Notes under the pieces: generated by a model
The model's database searches: none
Seen by the model: only the letters and a program-made list of their open reading frames with translations
Told to the model about the DNA's origin: nothing
Translations under genes and position numbers: made by a program
Source of the DNA: Litoditis marina
Lineage: Eukaryota; Nematoda; Chromadorea; Rhabditida; Rhabditidae
DNA length: 64,000 bases
Assembly (NCBI GenBank): GCA_964036275.1
Contig: OZ038439.1
Coordinates: forward strand, 16,724,330-16,788,329
Direction of reading: 5' to 3'
Shown: positions 35,131-45,280 of the stretch, in pieces
Layout: each line of letters starts with the position of its first letter
Numbering within the stretch: position 1 is the first letter of the stretch

Positions 35131-37080
35131 TGAACTCACACAGTTGTGTTGCACAAAATACATGAGTTTCCTGTACGTTTGAACTCACACAGTTGTGTTG
35201 CACGAGGTGTTTACGTTTGAACGTTTGAACTCACTCAGTTGTGTTGCACGAGGTGTGTACGTTTGAACGTTCGAACTCACACAGTTGTGTTGCACGAGGT
35301 GGGTACGTTTGAACGTTTGAACTCACACAGTTGTGTTACACGAGGTGTGTACGTTTGAACGTTTGAACTCACACAGTTGTGTTGCACGAGGTGTGTACGT
35401 TTGAACGTCTGAACTCACACAATTGTGTTGCACGAGGGGTGTACGTTTGAACGTCTGAACTCACACAGTTGTGTTGCACGAGGTGTGTACGTTTGAACGT
35501 TTGAACTCACACAGTTGTGTTGCACGAGGGGTGTACGTTTGAACGTCTGAACTCACACAGTTGTGTTGCACGAGGTGTGTACGTTTGAACGTTTGAACTC
35601 ACACAGTTGTGTTGCACGAGGTGGGTACGTTTGAACGTTTGAACTCACACAGTTGTGTTACACGAGGTGTGTACGTTTGAACGTCTGAACTCACACAGTT
35701 GTGTTGCACGAGGTGTGTACGTTTGAACGTCTGAACTCACACAGTTGTGTTGCACGAGGTGGGTACGTTTGAACGTTTGAACTCACACAGTTGTGTTACA
35801 CGAGGTGTGTACGTTTGAACGTTTGAACTCACACAGTTGTGTTGCACGAGGTGTGTACGTTTGAACGTCTGAACTCACACAATTGTGTTGCACGAGGGGT
35901 GTACGTTTGAACGTCTGAACTCACACAGTTGTGTTGCACGAGGTGTGTACGTTTGAACGTTTGAACTCACACAGTTGTGTTGCACGAGGGGTGTACGTTT
36001 GAACGTCTGAACTCACACAGTTGTGTTGCACGAGGTGTGTACGTTTGAACGTTTGAACTCACACAGTTGTGTTGCACGAGGGGTGTACGTTTGAACGTCT
36101 GAACTCACACAGTTGTGTTGCACGAGGTGTGTACGTTTGAACGTTTGAACTCACACAGTTGTGTTGCACGAGGTGTGTACGTTTGAACGTTTGAATTCAC
36201 ACAGTTGTGTTGCACGAGGTGTGTACGTTGGAACGTTTGAACTCACACAGTTGTGTTGCACGAGGTGTGTACGTTTGAACGTTTGAATTCACACAGTTGT
36301 GTTGCACGAGGTGTGTACGTTTGAACGTTTGAACTCACACAGTTGTGGTGCACAAAATACATGAGTTTCCTGTACGTTTGAACTCACACAGTTGTGTTGC
36401 ACGAGGTGTTTACGTTTGAACGTTTGAACTCACTCAGTTGTGTTGCACGAGGTGTGTACGTTTGAACGTCTGAACTCACACAGTTGTGTTGCACGAGGTG
36501 TGTACGTTTGAACGTTTGAACTCACACAGTTGTGTTACACGAGGTGTGTACGTTTGAACGTTTGAACTCACACAGTTGTGTTGCACGAGGTGTGTACGTT
36601 TGAACGTCTGAACTCACACAGTTGTGTTGCACGAGGGGTGTACGTTTGAACGTCTGAACTCACACAGTTGTGTTGCACGAGGTGTGTACGTTTGAACGTT
36701 TGAACTCACACAGTTGTGTTGCTCGAGGGGTGCACGTTTGAACGTCTGAACTCACACAGTTGTGCTGCACGAGGTGTGTACGTTTGAACGTTTGAACTCA
36801 CACAGTTGTGTTGCACGAGGGGTGTACGTTTGAACGTCTGAACTCACACAGTTGTGTTGCACGAGGTGTGTACGTTTGAACGTTTGAACTCACACAGTTG
36901 TGTTGCACGAGGTGTGTACGTTTGAACGTTTGAATTCACACAGTTGTGTTGCACGAGGTGTGTACGTTGGAACGTTTGAACTCACACAGTTGTGTTGTAC
37001 GAGGTGTGTACGTTTGAACTTTGAACTCACGCAGTTGTTTTGCACGATATACATGAGTTTCCTGCACGTTTGAACTCACA
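35131..37080. repeat. 46-bp satellite derived from an exon end and its 5' splice site
   Basis: About 42 units by length, period 46 (for example 35365, 35411 and 35457). On the minus strand, each unit reads GTGCAACACAACTGT followed by GTGAGTTC and then AAACGTTCAAACGTACAC. The first part equals the end of transthyretin-like exon 3 (Val-Gln-His-x-Cys in copy B at 41111) and GTGAGTT equals its donor. Longer units at both edges and near 36350 also include ATGAGTTTCCTGTACG, which corresponds to further exon codons. The block beginning CACAAAATACATGAG recurs 1.2 kb later (35152 and 36351), so there was also a larger duplication. Alternating variants (GTTTGAACTC/GTCTGAACTC, GGTGTGT/GGGGTGT) give higher-order structure. 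Confidence 0.92.
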
Positions 37081-37239
37081 TTGCACGAGGTATATGAGTT
37101 CCATGTGCTTTTCTCCCGGCTCCAACACCCCATAGAGGACGAGGGGCCGCTTGGACCTCACGTTGAACTTTTCATTCGCTATGATCTCGTTTGCACCATT
37201 AAACCAGTCGTCCCACTGCAAACACCAAAATAATATATT

Positions 37240-37400
37240 GCTATGGTCGTCGCCAACGGAAAGGCGGGAGGGTACTGTATATCTCACTTTTCGCTGTGTA
37301 CGCACACATGTCTCCGATTTCAAAACATTTCCGTGTTGTGCTCTAATAGCAAAGTGGTTCGCGAACTGCTAGCAAGCGTTTGCTCGTAGGCTTGTCGGGA
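37240..37400 (+). repeat. tRNA-promoter dispersed repeat, copy 3
   Basis: Starts TATGGTCGTCGCCAACGGAA and continues through CTGTGTACGCACACATGTCT. It then has a tRNA-like end with GCTCTAATAGCAAAGTGGTT (A box) and CTCGTAGGCTTGTCGGGAGA (decayed B box). Confidence 0.7.
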
Positions 37401-37599
37401 GACATTTTCGCGAGACGATTCTCAGAATAACTGTAGATCATTCGCACATTAAATATCGATTAACTCAATGATAGAGCCGTTCCTCCTCTATCTTTCTCTA
37501 TCAAAATCTCGAAATTCCGTTCAGGAGTTTTTGAGAAAATGGCATAAAACCACTTTTGAAAGTCAGTAATGTGGTGATCAAAACTAATCTGCGCTGCGC

Positions 37600-37785
37600 G
37601 CGAAAAATTTCTGTCGGTCACCGGAATTGAACCCGCCAGCAAATAATTGGTAGCAGGGCGCTAACCACTGCGCTACTAGAGCACATAACCGGAAACCTTT
37701 GGAATCGAAGACATGTGTGCGTACACAGCGGAAAGTGAGATATACAGTATCCTCCCACCTTTCCGTTGGCGACGACCATATAAGT
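37600..37785 (-). repeat. tRNA-promoter dispersed repeat, copy 4 (best preserved)
   Basis: The minus strand starts ATATGGTCGTCGCCAACGGA and passes CGCTGTGTACGCACACATGT. It ends with the tRNA-like part: GTGCTCTAGTAGCGCAGTGG (A box) and GGCGGGTTCAATTCCGGTGA (B box). It sits next to the lost donor of transthyretin-like copy A. Confidence 0.75.
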
Positions 37786-38651
37786 GGGTGGAACCAACCT
37801 TCCCTCCTCGGCCCTGATCCGCACCCAGAACTTGTCATAGAGAGGGCATTCAACTGTGACGGTGGTGATCAAAATCATCTCCTCCTTCTTCGCCTCCGTA
37901 TAGAAGGCATAACACATTGTCTATAAATAATATTAATGATAACATAACTAATTATTTGATTGTAAAAATAACATATAACCCTACTTTATTCTTTGATAAC
38001 ATAATTTGACTAATCCCTAGGGATTAGTCAAATTATCTTCTATTTTTATGCGGCTCGCGAGTACGACTTTACATAACATACTATACAATCCGAAAAGTGA
38101 CATTATGTTTTGTTGAAATGAATAACTTGAACCAACGGTTTGGTCCGTCAGAACGACTGAGAGACAAGCTATTTCTAAAATACGTAAAAATTGCGGATTT
38201 TCTCGCGAGCATTTTAAACCGTGAAGCTCTTCAAACACTCAAACTTCAGCGAAAGATGCAACACTCGTTGATTTGATAGGCTAGTAAAATTTGAAAATAT
38301 ATTGTTCCGAAATATTTGCAGGCGCGGTGGCTATCCCGGGTACCTATATGTGATTACCTGCCTCATGAACAAAGTCTTATCAGCTTCTCATGAGAGGTCT
38401 TTCCCACTCAGAATTTGCAGCCTGCCAATGAACATTCCGGGCTAAGTTTACAAAAACTAGTGAAATTCTCTGTTAGCGCTTGTTCAGTTAGAATAAAAAA
38501 AATCTGAAAATCATGGCACGATGTCAGTGAGTTTCAAAAAGTCTGCAAATGAAACGAAACTAAATGTCTTCGCTGCCCAGATTTTTTTCTTAGGTTTATT
38601 TTTTGTGTTTGTACGGTACGGTACACTCACCAGCAGTAGAGCTTTCAGCAT

Positions 38652-40077
38652 ATTGGAAGTTCAAGGCGGACGAAAATGTCGTCAATCCTTTCTTTTAAAG
38701 TCTGCCTGAGTGTCCTAAGTGTTGTGGCGCCATGTTCTGCCATTCCTGACAGTTTCTGAATATTGAATGAGTTTTACATTCGGGCAATGTTGAGATATTC
38801 AATAGGAAAACGCTATCTATCACAAATTCCCTCAGGAACGGAGAGCCAGTTTTATATTTATTGGGAACTGAACAATCGGAAAAGAAAAGATCATCAATCA
38901 ACAGTTCTCGAGAGAAAAACACGATTTACCGTTGAAAAACATGAAAATACGAAAGTATGTCTGAGAAATACTGCTTAAAAGCGTATCAATGAATTTCAAG
39001 GCTGTTGTTCCAGAATGACGGACTACTTCAATATCTTGTAAATTTCTGTCAGTGGTTTTCCATCTTTATCTCCACACTCAAGGGGAAAAAACTTTTTGAA
39101 AATGTAAAGTGTGCTCTAAGAAACAGGCATTCAAAAATCTTAGCACAATAACAACAGCTCTCAGTGGAAAGGTCTATTTTCAGTCACAACATATGAGGCC
39201 TGGCAACAAAAATGTGAAAGTTCCAATTTTTCCGTTCTCTTCCAAAGCCTCAATTCCAAATGGATTAACTGAGAAGCTTGTCTGAAAGATGTTTACTTCT
39301 CTCACAGCATGCACTTTTTGGAATTGTGTTTTCTATGGAACATAGTCATACAAAGTTTTGTTCGCATGACACTGCTGTAGCCCAAATCAGATACTTAGAG
39401 AGAAATCGGCGGCGTGCCAATGCATTTCTAGGCAATTTCTCACCATGTACAGTTTTTTTAAACTGTCAATTTCTCTTGGTGGTTTTTCTTTTTCCCTTTA
39501 TCACAACACGTGAACCGATAAAATTTCCAGAAGATCGTGCCAATTCTGAGGAATATTGAATCGAAATGCGTGATACCATGCCAAGAAGTCCCGGTGCAAA
39601 TTGAACAAACTATACCTGCAAAAAGATGGCGCCAATCTTCTGCAATCAGCAAGCTACAAAAGTGGTGAATACGCTTTTGTAACCAACCAGTTTTTCAGTA
39701 GCCTCGACGAGAATTTGATATCAAAAAAACAGACAGTCTGTCCGCGCCTGATTGACCTGCATTCTCTCTTGAATTACCTGGCCAATCGGAGAAAATTCGC
39801 ACTAATGTTCCAGTATAATTATGTGTGGGGTGAAAATACGTTATGGGAGAACACTTTTAGGGGCTCGGAAGGAATTGGTGCTCAGCCACCTTCGATGGAC
39901 TACTCGATTCTGGTTCCCTCTTGAAGGGCTAAACGGGAATTGCAACCACAAAACAAGTCTCAATGATTTATAGTTCCACAGAATGATAACATCAAACAGA
40001 ACATAATCCCAGAAGCCCCATAAATTTCAAACAGTTTGCGGTCGATTAGTATCGTATTTATCCTCAGTCGGTTGTGT
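38652..40077. other. Spacer between transthyretin-like copies A and B
   Basis: The first 300 bases upstream of copy A (for example TGTGGCGCCATGTTCTGCCA near 38723) align with the region upstream of copy B (TGTGGCGCCATGTTTTTCCA near 42349), so promoter-proximal DNA was duplicated with the gene. An open frame at 39601-39924 looks fortuitous. No gene is supported. Confidence 0.5.
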
Positions 40078-42283
40078 TTATGCTCTGGCCAGAACCGTTC
40101 CGTCTGAAACTTCGAAATCAGAACTGAGTGCACAGTAACTTCAAAATCCGTTATATTTTATGTAGAACTCAAATTAACCGACACCGTTCAAAAAAAACCG
40201 GGAAGCATGTTTAGTTGTATCAAAACATATTCAGTTGTGGTTTCTTTAATATAAGCCGATTTCCTGAAGAAAACAAAATAACATACACTGATATGTGTTT
40301 TAACGGCGAACTTCGATCGATTGAACATACTAAGTTACTAAGCCAAACATTAAAGAAGAACGGGTTTTTTGATTAAATATTCGACCTCACTTGGACAGTT
40401 TCCTGCCAACTAGCAAGCCACTTTTGTAGCGTCCTCGATGAGAGGGTGTGCAGGGCATAGAGACGCAGATATCTGCGGCCTCATTGACATTCATGCTCTC
40501 TCGCTTTCGTAGCTCGCTAATTTCAGGAAATTGGCGCCAATCGTTCTGAGCACAATGTGAGAGCAGTTGGCATGAGATAGTTATGGCGTACTTATTTCCC
40601 AAGTAATGCAATTCTTCGTTTTTGTTTGTTTAGCGCTCCTCGTTGCAATGAATGAATGGATAAATATATAAATAAATACGAGATACCAACTTTCTTTTTG
40701 TGTGATCACATGTTCTTTGAGAACCCAGGTTCCCTGATCGTAAACCACCGTCTTGCGCTGGTACCACAGCTTGAAATGTCTTGCATATTCTATCTTGAAC
40801 CACTTTGAGTACTTTCCTGTTGGGGTCTGGAATGACATAAGGTTCTCACACATCTCAACGGCACTCTGGTAACTCGCCATGAAATCTTCTCTCATTATTA
40901 TGTAAGAGTTCGAGGTATGTTGCGCTGCTCCGCTACGTGTGCTTCCGAACCCATTGTTTTTAGATCTAATCTAAAGAGTTTCAATGTGCATCAAAATTAA
41001 ACTACTACCATTATTGTGTCACTCCTTGCACGCTTGAACTCTGTTGTACAAAGTGTATGAAGCGAGATCAAACTACCACAATATTTCGGTCGCACTCTTT
41101 TTTAACTCACACAGGTGTGTTGCACAGTGTATATGAGTTCCATATCTCTCTCCCCCGGCTCCACCACCCCGGAGAGGCGGAGGTCCATCGAATTGGAGGT
41201 TGATTTGAAATGCTTCTCCTCTCCGATAGGGTCGTTGCCAAAATGCAGAAAGTCGTCCCACTGGAAACACCAAAATCCGAGTGGTGAAGTGGTTAGCGAC
41301 CGATGTCACGGGAATGGTCCACATATTCGTCCTTCTTTAAAGCAAGTGTATATCCCTATTACTCTGATTCCCTATTACAATAAGTGTGCTGTATTTCTCG
41401 ACAAAGTTGGAGTTTGCCTCAGCAGTCAGCCATTGTGAAAGCTGAAATAGTACTGTAGGAGTCTCAGTAAGGATCAACGTAAGCTACATGGTTCTCATCC
41501 TTGCCACTGAGACTCCTACAGTACACTTCTGTCAATTCTGTTGTTCAATGCAAACGTCCAACTTTTTCAAACCAATTTCGAATACTTTTTCTAATAGGTT
41601 AACAGTGTCCACGGCAAACATGGTAACTTCTCCGATACTACTTACGTTATAATAACAAAGATATGTTGTATACATACTGTAGGAGTCTGAGTAGGGATGA
41701 AAAATACTATACCTCCTCCACCTTGATATTCAGCATAAACTCGTCGTGGAGAGGGCATTCAACTGTGACGTCTGTCACCAGAACCATGTCCTTCTGTTTT
41801 GCCTCCGCATACAGGGCATAACAGATTATCTAAGAACTATAGCTGTAATAATTACAACTATAATGATAATGGTTTGATTTTGTAGTTAAACCGTACACGA
41901 GGTAGTAAGATGGAGTATTTATTGTGGCGACGTTTCGGCAAATTCGCCGTTTTCATAGCCTATAAAGGCATCAGTTTACAAAAGAACAATAATAATACAA
42001 CTCTCAGTGTAATGAGTTTATTGATGTTTCACTAAGAAGTGCACATTTCCAGTAAATAATTGTTTGATTTTCAGAATAATGTATAACCTCGTGTTATTAT
42101 ATAACAACATAAATACAAATGTAATTTTATTGCGGTTCGCGAGTAAGTGTAAGACTCTTTCGAATCAATGCTTTTCAATATAACTCAGTCTCCAGTGCGA
42201 ATGAACAAACCACATTTCTCCGCCACTCCGGTCGTTTTCCGCCAGTTTACGGTACACTCACCAACAGTGGTCCTTTCAGCATA
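40078..42283 (-). CDS. Transthyretin-like (TTR/DUF290-type) secreted protein, copy B (intact)
   Basis: Minus-strand exons 42263-42283, 41713-41829, 41111-41260, 40691-40826 and 40078-40103 total 450 nt, or 149 residues, the usual size for nematode transthyretin-like proteins. All junctions are in phase. The first exon is only seven codons (MLKGPLL); with exon 2 it forms a short signal peptide. The mature part has DVTVECPLHDEFMLNIKVEE, WDDFLHFGNDP, GERDMELIYTVQHTC and YDQGTWVLKE. The last two resemble the family's (L/K)IYHxC and Y/F-D-x-G-T-x-x-L motifs, though the N-terminal GxLxC motif is altered. It is probably a secreted extracellular protein. The match is to motif order and length, so the family call is not certain. 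Copies A (34077-38651) and C (44544-46295) flank it in tandem. Confidence 0.72.
41450..41524. repeat. 75-bp hairpin element (ACTGTAGGAGTCTCAGT family)
   Basis: Left arm AGTACTGTAGGAGTCTCAGT; right arm ACTGAGACTCCTACAGTAC, nearly perfect complements with a short loop. Half-copies lie at 41683-41708 and 46735-46757, and an inverted pair lies at 63093-63325. This copy lies in an intron of transthyretin-like copy B. Confidence 0.75.
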
Positions 42284-43091
42284 TTGGAAATGACGAACGG
42301 GATTTTCGTCATTCCCTTCTTTTAAAGCGTGCCCAAGTAGTGATGTGGCGCCATGTTTTTCCATTTCTAACAGTTTCAGAATATGTAATAAGTGTTATAT
42401 TGGAAAAATGTTGAAAAACATCCAGGATATTTTCTGAAACGGGCAGCCAATTCTACTTTTCGTATATTGAACTTCTAAGTCGAGAAAAAAGAATAATCAA
42501 TCAACATACAACTCAAGAACAAACAATCAACCGAATAAAAATGTATTCATCATTGAAAAACTGTAAAATGCAGAACTATATCTGAGAAATACTGCGTCAA
42601 TCACGGATCGGCTGTAATTGGACGTTGGACGTGTATTATTTCATCCAATAGACCTCAAGTTAGGAACGATTGAGGACAAATAATAATAAAATGGACAGAG
42701 TGTGTCTCACCCATTATACAAACATCTAAGATTCAACAATGAGTTGGCTAATTCTTCATGTAGACAACTCAGATTTGACTGGGATCATTCAGACTTCACC
42801 TTCTGTTCAACAACGTTGTTCCTACAATCTAGCGAGAATTTTCAAGTCCAACTATTAGTGAAAGGTTATACAAATCTGATTCCCAGCTCCATCTGAGAGT
42901 TAACAAACAAGTTATCTCTGTGTGAACTCGTACAGTGTGATTTAGCGTGTTCTTATGATTGTTTCTCAAGTACAGGTTCGAGAGTTTCTGAGGATTATCA
43001 GTAACGGAATGTGATCGAAAAAGTCACACGAAGGAAAAATTTCACCGAAAAAGTCGTCCGAACCAGGGATTGGTCCACAACGGTTCTTTAA
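42284..43091. other. Spacer upstream of transthyretin-like copy B
   Basis: It contains the duplicated promoter-proximal block and AT-rich DNA. A frame at 42702-42896 has no supporting features. Near 43060-43095 there is a half-copy of MITE family 2 (GGATTGGTCCACAACGGTTC). Confidence 0.4.
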
Positions 43092-43256
43092 TGGTTCCCC
43101 TACAACCAAACGCGCCTAGTGGGACGCCCAAGAGCAAGATGGAACGATGACTCTGAAAATAATCTGAGAAGCACTCGAATCCGCGAAGCCCGGGCTCTGA
43201 CCGATGTTTGGAAGTTAGCTTTTCCCGTTGAATCCGTGCGTGAAGCAAGAAGCTGA
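43092..43256 (+). mobile_element. Relic of a non-LTR retrotransposon C-terminus
   Basis: An open frame of 54 codons reads RLVGRPRARWNDDSENNLR, then REARALTDVWKLAFPVESVR, then stop. The GRPRxRWxDD block followed by Ala/Arg-rich text and a Trp is typical of the extreme C-terminus of reverse transcriptases in LINE-type elements. No other part of such an element is visible, so this is a 5'-truncated fragment. Confidence 0.5.
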
Positions 43257-43404
43257 GAGAACACCATATGATAATATGTGTCAAAATACATGGATGCGTT
43301 GAATAAATATTCTGAACTTATAAGTAACTGTTTGACCGCAAACGAAATAGTGTGTAGACACGTGAAATAGTGTACACACAAATTGTCGAGCCAACTCGAA
43401 ACTC

Positions 43405-43520
43405 CAGGTGTTTTCTTAACAGACAGATGGAGTCTTTGTTACTTCCGCTGCACGATGTCAACTGTTTCTCGGTAGGTAAATCATTCGACTGCAAAATTAT
43501 AGGCGATCAGACACAAGTAT
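43405..43520 (+). pseudogene. Relic of the last lectin exon plus its 3' flank
   Basis: After an acceptor-like ACTCCAG the sequence GTGTTTTCTTAACAGACAGA to TGTCAACTGTTTCTCGGT parallels lectin exon 9 at 31049-31156 (GTGTTTTCCCAGCAGACGAA, TGTCAACTGTTTCTCGGT). It has an early stop and a one-base shift. The similarity continues into the 3' flank (GCCGAACCCTAGCGCCCACTGTAC near 43580 against CCCGAACCCTATGTGGACACCG near 31217) and further to about 44260. This is a decayed segmental duplicate, not a gene. Confidence 0.7.
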
Positions 43521-43654
43521 TTACAACATGAAACTAATGTAAACTCAAATACATGTTTTAAATATAGGCTCGAGCGTTAGCCGAACCCTAGCGCCCACTG
43601 TACTTTTATATGGTTCAGGCGTGCGACTGATCACATTAGTTCACGAAACTGGTC

Positions 43655-43815
43655 TAATCGTCATTAACGGAAAGGCCGGATGATACTGTAAATCTCAGTG
43701 TTTGCTGTGTAGGCACACATGTCCTCAATTCGAAAGCTCACCGGTTAGGTGCTCTAATAGTGCCGGGTTAGCGCCCTCCACGAAATATTTGCTCACAGGT
43801 TCGAGTTTGGCGACA
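43655..43815 (+). repeat. tRNA-promoter dispersed repeat, copy 5
   Basis: Starts TGGTCTAATCGTCATTAACG and passes TGCTGTGTAGGCACACATGT. It ends with TGCTCTAATAGTGCCGGGTT and TGCTCACAGGTTCGAGTTTG. Confidence 0.65.
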
Positions 43816-44159
43816 AATATACATTTATACATTTAACACTCACTATATTTGGTCGCAACATACAACTTGGTGAGAAAAATGTGAAAGTGTCTTTTTTTCC
43901 GGCTGTTGAACAAAGCGGCATATTCAAGTGAAACAAACGTGAAAACCTGTCTGATCAGCAAATGAACACTTTTCTGGTGATTTGTGTTTCTATGAAGTCA
44001 TACGAAAAAATATTGACAGACAAACACTCATGGGAGCGCACTCGAGAGCACTTTTGCCGATAATTCAATGTTAGTAAGCTAAAAAAAAGGGAAGCGCGTT
44101 TCTTTCTCGAATATGAATAGCATTTTTCACTGCGCAAAGCTCAATTGATTGTGTTGTGC

Positions 44160-44186
44160 AGGGCGAGCGTTTGTTGATCGGTCAGT

Positions 44187-44224
<38 letters not shown>

Positions 44225-45280
44225 AGGTCAAGGATACGCAGATGAGTTTGCCACTCGGCCCACATTTTTAACAAATGTATAGCCCACAACGATTCCAGCA
44301 GACCTATTTGCAGGTTTTGAGGCTCAAAGTAAATGAGTATTCAGTCATTTTCGAAAAACTCAATATAGGTTTTCTATTGAAGAGCCAAAGAAGAATTGTA
44401 AGAACAACAGAAACACTAACTCATGAGTTTTTTATGGCCGTACAAAATTATAATGTTTAAAAGAACACAATCCCAAAAACCCAAAGAATCATAAACACTA
44501 CATGTTGTACTGGAAATTCGCTTCGTCATCGTTCAAAATGTGGTTATGATTTGGCCAGAACCTTTCCGTCTGAAATTTCGACATCAGCATCGAGTGCATC
44601 CGTTCTCTAACAAACACATCCAATTCTCAGGTTTTTGCCCTTTACTTTTGTAGTTCTGTTCCGTTGTTTTTGGTGAAAACTCGCGAACTAGGGGGCGCGT
44701 ACAAATTACAACTCAGCTCAGAAACGAGCTTTTCCGCCATTCTTTTTTTCACTCTCATTACGGTGAAGTGTTGAACTACGTGAAACTTGAACGGAACAGT
44801 TTTCGTGCTGTTTTGGACTCTTTGATTGGATACTCTTCGAGCAAAATGAGACATGTTGGCATGTGATACTCAGACAGAATCTGAGGTAGTTAGAGGGGAC
44901 ATATGGGGGCGTGGCTTATTAGCTACGGCTTGGCTCGAAGAACCAATGCCACGCGCCAGTCTCGAATCAGGGTCGAAACGATTTTGAGTACATCTCGTAT
45001 TGAGCACATTAACCTAATCATGTCTCGGAAGGTTCCAAATTTTGACTTGTACTCGTACTTTAAACAACTTTTTGGAACGCTTTACGCAATAGAGCTTGAG
45101 TGTTTGTGCTCAATTGAGAACAGACAAATCGCTATTCTCGACCGCGCACTCTGAAAAGCGGTAGATGTGTCGACTGAAGTAAAATAGAATAGTATAGAAC
45201 ATTTATTCTATATCGAACACGTGTCTTTTCACAAAGGTATATATGACACTCTACATGATTAAAAACTTGGTAGAAAAATA
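44160..45280. other. Spacer/intron of decayed copy C with GA repeat and empty site
   Basis: 44191-44222 is a GA microsatellite. 44222-44250 (GAGCAGGTCAAGGATACGCA) is the unoccupied counterpart of the Mutator-like insertion site. An open frame at 44903-45151 (plus) has no splice partners or recognised similarity. Confidence 0.45.

Larger units (their letters stand above)
34077..38651 (-). pseudogene. Transthyretin-like gene copy A, probably inactive
   Basis: The exon order matches the intact copy B: 38631-38651 (MLKALLL), 37804-37920 (signal end, then MILITTVTVECPLYDKFWVR), 37090-37215 (WDDWFNGANEIIANEKF to GEKHMELIYLVQ), 34298-34436 (WWLRIEHPS to YDQGTWVLTNRN) and 34077-34126 (DGRVLAVIYDSDERKK, stop). 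Two junctions are broken. After GAGGAG (37804) copy B has the donor GTATAG, but here the bases are GGAAGG, and the next GT gives a frameshift. At the end of exon 3 the codons for His-Asn-Cys before the donor are deleted. The intron after exon 3 has expanded to 2.6 kb by the 46-bp satellite. One tRNA-promoter repeat lies inside the intron that lost its donor and another just upstream of exon 3. The last two exons are intact, so inactivation looks recent. Confidence 0.65.

Noticed and set aside
35131..37080. Regular direct repeats that could be mistaken for a CRISPR array
   Set aside because: There are no unique spacers; the 46-bp units are contiguous and derive from a transthyretin-like exon end in a nematode genome.
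37460..37926. Frames across 37.5-37.9 kb on both strands
   Set aside because: Apart from transthyretin-like exon 2 (37804-37920) they run through a tRNA-promoter repeat.
39601..39924. 107-codon plus-strand open frame
   Set aside because: It overlaps dispersed repeat text also seen near 40440 and 55910, has no recognised domain and no partner exons.
43092..43256. Complete non-LTR retrotransposon
   Set aside because: Only a 54-codon C-terminal relic is present; no endonuclease or reverse transcriptase core is found nearby.
44642..44854. Minus-strand 70-codon frame as exon 4 of transthyretin-like copy C
   Set aside because: It lacks the YDQGTWVL motif and any similarity to exon 4 of copies A and B.
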